Part shown: positions 44,569 to 49,329 of the stretch, piece by piece
Position numbering within the stretch: position 1 is the stretch's first letter
Layout of the letters: the number at the start of each line of letters is the position of its first letter
From: Cylindrodendrum hubeiense
Taxonomy: Eukaryota; Ascomycota; Sordariomycetes; Hypocreales; Nectriaceae
Length of the DNA: 49,329 nucleotides
Direction of reading: 5' to 3'
NCBI GenBank assembly: GCA_014621425.1
Contig: JAANBB010000307.1
Coordinates: 1-49,329 of the forward strand
Translations under genes and position numbers: made by a program
The notes under the pieces: generated by a model
What the model saw: only the letters and a program-made list of their open reading frames with translations
What the model was told of the DNA's origin: nothing
Databases searched by the model: none

Positions 44569-46614
44569 TCAGGTCCAATGGTGCCACTCCAAGCCATCTC
44601 GGTATTGGAACCCAACTTGAGGCCCCTCGGCATCAATGATGTATCCATCCTCGCATCGGTCAAAGTGAACCTTGACCTGCAGCTGATAAAAACCATCATA
44701 CTGGTGCTGGAGAGCATCCTCTAAGCTTTCTACATCACCTTGCGGGTGTAGAATCTTCCAAGGCTTTACGCACGTCTCGCCTCGGCATGATTTCAGCACC
44801 AACATGAGGGAATCCAGACGGTCAACCACCCGGGCGACGCTGGTCCCCAGAAGAGACCAATTTTCTGGGCCGAAGGCATCTTTTGATCCGGCCACAAGGT
44901 TACGCAATTGTCCTGGATCTCTCTGATCTGGAGTTAGCAATTGTAGATATGTAGGGATCGGGGAAACATACCTTGATATCGTAGAGCTCATGCTCATTAT
45001 TGCACCACGCTGAGTAGTAAAGGTCGTAGTTCTCGTGGACTATTCGGACGCCCTTATAGGTATTGTTGCGAATAACAAACTGACCTTTGCCATCTGTTGC
45101 AACTGTTAGCAACCGGAGATCCAAATGGTAGTGGTGAACAAACCGAAGCCTCCAGTTTCACCCTCGGCAAGCGCCATTCCCCAATATTCGACTGCAACAT
45201 GCTCATGCCTGATGATACTGGCCTCATCTTTCTGGACCGGAATAGGGGTGCCATCAAAATCAGGACGGAGTTCAACTCCTGCTAGCTTGAGAATCGTCGG
45301 GGCGAGGTCGATATGTGTCGTCACGGTATCCTCGACGGCGCCTGCAACTACGCCTGGGCCTCGTACGAAAAGAGGAACTCGAATGTCCTCGTCGAAGCCG
45401 CATTCCTTTCCGGGAGGTAGCCTGTGCTGTCCGAGATGGAATCCGTTGTCCGAGGAGTAGATGATGTAAGTGTCGTCGAGGAGGTTAGCTTCCTCCAGTT
45501 GAGTGACGACTTGCTCGATGAGCTCGTCGACTGCCTGCAGTGCTTGGAGTCGAGCGCGATAATAGTTATCGATGTATGAGACAGATGACTCGTTCAGCTG
45601 GGGCAGTTTGCTGATCCAGCTAACGCCGCTTGGCTGCGTGTATGTGAGCAACTGGATACGTAAGAGATGAGAGAGAACACATACCGAGTCAGGGTTGAAG
45701 TTTTCGGACCGCGGGACCTTGACTCCCTCAAAGAGATGTGAATGTCTCTCGGTCGGGATCGGGGTGGTCATACGAGGTGCGCCGTCGCCACGATTGACGT
45801 CGATGTTGGAGTGCGGTGCAACGGGGGCAAGGGCAATGAAGAAGGGGTTATCGGCATCAATGGCCTCGGCGAGCAGCTCGCGAGCATGACCAGCAATCAA
45901 GTCAGACGTGTGCTCCCCACGGTGGTGCACGGGCGCATCACGGTTGTGCTGGTAGATGGGATTGAGATAGGAATAAGTGCCCGGGTCCAGAAGAAAGTTT
46001 GTGCTCGTCCAGGCCGCCGGATATGGCGAGTCATAGTTGTAGATGTTGTGGGCGTTGAACAGTTTTCCCGTGTAATAGGTGTTGTAGCCAGCCTCTTGCA
46101 ACCAGACGGGGAGGTAGTTGTCGTTGAGGCCTTGAGATATAAACTTGGGGAACCCGCCTTGGCTACGTCAGCGACAACTACTCAAGTCACGGCGATAATG
46201 TGATAGGATTGGGGGGGGCTTACCGTATGGAGGACTAACATCGGTGACATTCGTGTTATGGGGTTGCTTGCCGGTCCAGAGCGAGACACGGGACGGACAG
46301 CAAATAGCGGTAGTGGTAAAGTGGTTGACGAATGAGGTGCCTTGGCTGGCGATATGCTTGTGTAACAGTGGCATGTAGGAGACGGAATCCATCACCGCAT
46401 CTTGGTCGTCGGTGAGGATGAATACAATATTCTTCTTGCCCTTGCTAGCCTTGGCGATAACGTCTGACAGAGCGTCAGCGCCGTCGCCGTCGGGCGACGC
46501 ATCATCTCCGGACAAGACTATCTGGTCGTGTGGCTGCTGTGGCAGAGCTGTCGTCGATGCAGCCAGCATTGAGCCAACCAGACAGGCTGGCTGTAGCCAT
46601 GTTGAGTAGCGCAT
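44569..46614 (-). CDS. Secreted arylsulfatase (formylglycine type), 603 aa, five exons
   Basis: Hydrolyses sulfate esters. Exons (minus strand) are 46614-46224, 46157-45685, 45633-45162, 45093-44972 and 44922-44569; introns are 66, 51, 68 and 49 nt and all phases join. The 51-nt intron is a multiple of three without a stop, so it could be read through. A signal peptide (1-24, TTALPQQ) indicates secretion. Sulfatase signatures: metal-binding Asp69-Asp70 in FILTDDQD; CCPSRVSLWTGK, where Cys105 of the C-x-P-S-R core should become formylglycine; and SSDNGFHLGQH plus PPGKECGFDEDIRVP later on for metal and sulfate binding. The end has the fungal arylsulfatase hallmark NNTYKGVRI ... NNEHELYDIKRDPGQLRNL. 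The last 100 residues resemble fungal family members rather than bacterial choline sulfatases. It is divergent from the arylsulfotransferase, sharing a 723-bp promoter region. Confidence 0.93.
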
Positions 46615-46880
46615 GTTGATTGTTTGAGTCAAGTTGCTTTCTCTCTTGACGCAGCCTACGGACCGGTCGGATCGGTGATGACAACACCCTTGGTGATTGC
46701 CCTTGCAGATCAATGCACAGGAAATCCTTCTCTTTCAGGGCCAGGAACTTGAAACTCAAAGTCTTTAGGATAAGAAGCTACAATCCAAGATTATTCCTAA
46801 GAGCATTCGCAACACCTTAGCCTCACCCTTGAACTATCTGCGCGTCGAGGAGAACGCCATAAGGCCCTGGCACTCACGCA

Positions 46881-46903
46881 ATTTGCTCCGTAATGGCGCA
46901 AAT
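46881..46903. promoter_or_regulatory. Imperfect dyad, arms ATTTGCTCCGT and ATGGCGCAAAT
   Basis: The two 11-bp arms are separated by one base and are inverted copies with two mismatches (ATTTGC...GCAAAT outer half-sites exact). Such dyads often bind dimeric regulators. The right arm is an exact inverted copy of the element at 47151-47161. Confidence 0.4.
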
Positions 46904-46919
46904 GTTAGTGCCGGCGCAC

Positions 46920-46929
46920 ATGGCACTAT
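46920..46929 (+). promoter_or_regulatory. Near-match to CYS3/MetR-type sulfur regulator site
   Basis: ATGGCACTAT matches 9 of 10 positions of the Neurospora CYS3 consensus ATGRYRYCAT (mismatch at position 8). It could mediate sulfur-starvation induction of both genes, but a single near-match is weak. Confidence 0.25.
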
Positions 46930-47150
46930 GCAGCGCACTAACAGCCATCGTGCTGCTATCGGCGGGTCCCCCTGCTCCACCCCCATATCGCGCACGGCGG
47001 CCGCGCGTTTTCCGTGTCAGTCGCGGACTGTCCCAAACCCTTTTGTAAGTCGACGTCCCACGGCCTACGTACTTTGCAGCTAAAGGCAGGCCTTGCGCAA
47101 CGCCCGTCGCAATCGCTCAGACAGCAAATATATATTGGATGCATGGGGTA

Positions 47151-47161
47151 ATTTGCGCCAT
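47151..47161 (+). promoter_or_regulatory. 11-bp element ATTTGCGCCAT, sulfotransferase side
   Basis: An exact inverted copy lies at 46893-46903. As a result each divergent gene has ATTTGCGCCAT upstream in its own sense direction, 177 bp before the sulfotransferase ATG and 279 bp before the sulfatase ATG. Confidence 0.4.
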
Positions 47162-47337
47162 CGACTAGGTCCACGATGGCGTGCTGTCGATATCGCGGCC
47201 CCGTCAACGGGTGTAGCTCCCACCTCCCGCTCGCAGCTCCCCATCATCAAGTGAAAGTGCCGTTGTTGTTCCTCCGCGGCGAGTTCAGATGAAGATAGTT
47301 TTATCACAACCCAATTGCTCTCACTGTCTTTAACGCG

Positions 47338-48977
47338 ATGAAGCCGACCGAATTCGTCTCCGTCCTCGCAACCCTCACGGGATGTGCGCACGCAGAGTTG
47401 CAGTTCCACTCCCGTCCTGATCTGTCACCGCCGCGCCTGAACGTCACCATCCCCGCCGCCGACGACGTCTCGCCCGGCTTCATCTTCGTGACACCGTATG
47501 CAAGCTTCGGCGGCCCAGCGCTCCTCCCCGAGCAGCCCGCCGCCTACATCTTCCGCGACAACGGCGACCTCGTCTGGTCAAGTCTGGGGTACCTCTCCGG
47601 GTTCGTCGCCAACTTCCAGGCCACGAGATACCAGGGTCAGCCTGTTCTCCAGGCGTTTCAGGGCTCGATCGATTCAAGGCACGGACGAGGCCATGGGACC
47701 CTTCAACTGCTGGATAATCACTATCGGCCAGTTGCACAGATCCAGAGCTTAACCAACAAGATCCCGTCATTACACGAGCTTAGAATCGTCGGCGAGAAGA
47801 CGGCGCTGATCGAGATCTACGACCCGGTTCCATACGACCTGACGCCATACGGAGGATCTACGGAGCAAAATTGGATTGTCGATAGCATCCTGCAGGAAGT
47901 CGACATTGAGACGGGCGAGCTCATCTTTGAGGTCCACTCACTCGACATTGTGTCTCCAGCTGGTATGGCTCTTCTAGTGACCAGATTCGAAGTGAAACTA
48001 ACCCCATATCAGACAGTGTTGCTCCCCTACCCGCAGGAGCTGCTCTCGACGCGCCCAATGCCTGGGACTACTTCCATCTCAACAGCATCGACAAGGACGA
48101 CGAGGGCAACTACCTCATCTCCGGCCGACACACGAGCACCATCTACAAGCTGTCCGGCAGTGACGGCTCCATCATCTGGCAACTCGGAGGCGACCGTTCG
48201 ACCTTTCAACTATCACCAGAGCTCGACTTTGGTCTACAGCACGATGCACGCTTCCTAGACCGCTCCGTCGATGGCACGATTGAGACCATCTCATTCTTCG
48301 ACAACTCGGCGTCGACTTTCGGTCCGGCCAATGAGGAGCAAATAACACTACACCCTCACTCGCGAGCATTCATCATGCAGCTCAACCACGCCGACAACTC
48401 CTCGTCAGTCCTGCAGACATACGCCTCGCCGGACCACCTCTCGGCCCTCTCCCAGGGAAATGCCCAGGTCCTCTCTAACGGCAACGTCTTCGTAAACTGG
48501 GGGCAGGAGGGCGCTGTCACCGAGTTCCGCGCCGACGGGACCCCCATCTTCAACGCCTTCCTCGAGTCGGGGGCATCCGTCCAGAGCTACCGCGGCTTCC
48601 GGTTCGAGTGGACGGGTCTGCCGAAGGAGGTCCCCGCCGTGGTTGCATTCCAAGACGGCACGGAGACGAGCGTCTACGTCAGCTGGAACGGCGATACGGA
48701 GGTCAGCCTGTGGCGGTTCTACGCGCAGGATGGAGATACCGGGGACGCCAGTTCGGTGCGCAAGGTGGGAGAGGCGCAAAGGGGCTCGTTTGAGACGAGC
48801 GTGACCATCCCAGCTCGGAAGTTGCAGGAATTTGGAGAGAATGTTCGGATATTTGCGGCGGGATTCGACAAGGCAGGCACCGTATTGACCAGGTCGCGCG
48901 AGGTGGCTGTCGTAGAGGCTGTCCACGCTTCGAGTGTGAGTGACGGGTACCAGGATGAGGAGCCGGGAGAACTATGA
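47338..48977 (+). CDS. Secreted arylsulfotransferase (ASST family, Arylsulfotran_2 type), 521 aa, two exons
   Basis: Exons are 47338-47962 and 48037-48977, with a 74-nt phase-1 intron (donor GTATGG, CTAAC inside, acceptor CCGCAG). A signal peptide (1-19, GCAHA) predicts secretion. The body is a beta-propeller-like repeat domain of the ASST superfamily. Bacterial ASST enzymes move sulfuryl groups from aryl sulfate esters to phenols through a sulfo-histidine, without PAPS. Conserved family blocks are visible: PSLHELRI (His146), WDYFHLNSIDKD (His222), ISGRHTSTIYKL (Arg239) and FGLQHDARFLD (His277), the latter matching the position expected for the catalytic His. The C-terminal part (about 385-500) forms a second beta-rich domain typical of the fungal type. 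The exact reaction of fungal members is not established, so transferase activity is inferred. Divergent from the arylsulfatase. Confidence 0.88.
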
Positions 48978-49329
48978 TACCTTGATTCTTGTTTCCTGTA
49001 CATAGCTTGACGCGCAACATATTATGCATTGATGATCATTTTCTGCGGTGACTCATAGCTGCATTGAACAAACAATGAGCGAATCTGCGTCTGCCTCCTA
49101 TCGCCATGCCGAGGGGCTTGCGAATGGCGGCAGTTGCTCACATCAGCTTCTGTCTACCAGAGACTATGTACGAGACGCAGCTCACGAGACCCGACTCGCA
49201 GTTTCACCCACTCGACAGCAATGACTGTATCCACGTAGCCGTTGCATCCAGCCCCTCTGCATCCAGCCCCCTACGCATCCGAGTCCCAGCGCCGAGAAGC
49301 CGTCGCCTCTCCCGGCCGCCCAGCCTCTC
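48978..49329. other. 3' flank of the arylsulfotransferase, window end
   Basis: No gene seen. The final bases contain a small repeat around CATCCAGCCCC (two copies near 49246-49270) and CT-rich DNA that may belong to the promoter of a gene beyond the window. Confidence 0.5.

Larger units (their letters stand above)
46615..47337. promoter_or_regulatory. Shared promoter region of arylsulfatase and arylsulfotransferase
   Basis: The 723 bp between the two start codons must contain both promoters. A TATATAT run at 47129-47135 lies about 203 bp upstream of the sulfotransferase ATG; no clear TATA box was seen on the sulfatase side. It contains a repeated 11-bp element and a near-match to a sulfur-regulator site, listed separately. 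Confidence 0.6.

Noticed and set aside
47256..47770. Alternative frames overlapping the first exon of the arylsulfotransferase
   Set aside because: Shadows of a strongly biased coding exon; the sense frame has the signal peptide and family motifs.

Overview
The window comes from the nuclear genome of a filamentous ascomycete (Pezizomycotina, most likely a Sordariomycete; the lineage is inferred, not proven). The evidence is short spliceosomal introns of about 50-100 nt with GT donors, CTAAC/CTGAC branch sites and AG acceptors; a Zn2Cys6 transcription factor; a fungal flavohaemoglobin; secreted esterase, sulfatase and sulfotransferase genes; and a spliced nuclear tRNA. Gene density is low. Most genes were assembled by hand from exons, because the longest open frames are often chance GC-rich shadows.

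Layout. 1.7-5.5 kb: a secreted protein of unknown function (591 aa), a convergent three-exon gene for an unknown protein of about 176 aa, and a tRNA-Arg(UCG) with a 19-nt intron. 6.6-13.1 kb: flavohaemoglobin (NO dioxygenase), a Zn2Cys6 regulator with a glutamine run, and a four-exon secreted SGNH/CE16-type acetylesterase. 13.1-38.6 kb: a sparse stretch with several minisatellites, a four-exon mini-gene for an 81-aa Cys-rich protein (21.0 kb), a two-exon Pyr4/PaxB-type membrane terpene cyclase (31.1-32.3 kb) and a run of disrupted protein-like frames (34.2-36.0 kb). 38.6-40.1 kb: an intronless amino-acid transporter. 40-42.5 kb: non-coding DNA with a degenerate dispersed repeat. 42.5-43.0 kb: a three-exon complex I subunit gene (B18/NDUFB7) with no exon over 42 codons. 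43.1-43.8 kb: an AT-rich island with TTAGGGG motifs. 44.6-49.0 kb: a secreted formylglycine-type arylsulfatase and a secreted arylsulfotransferase (ASST family), transcribed divergently from one 723-bp region.

The most system-like feature is the sulfatase/ASST pair. One enzyme class hydrolyses sulfate esters and the other moves sulfuryl groups between aryl esters and phenols without PAPS. Both proteins carry signal peptides. Their shared promoter holds an 11-bp element (ATTTGCGCCAT) once in the sense direction of each gene, one copy being half of an imperfect dyad. This suggests a co-regulated extracellular sulfate-ester module. The orphan terpene cyclase has no visible polyketide synthase, prenyltransferase or epoxidase near it.
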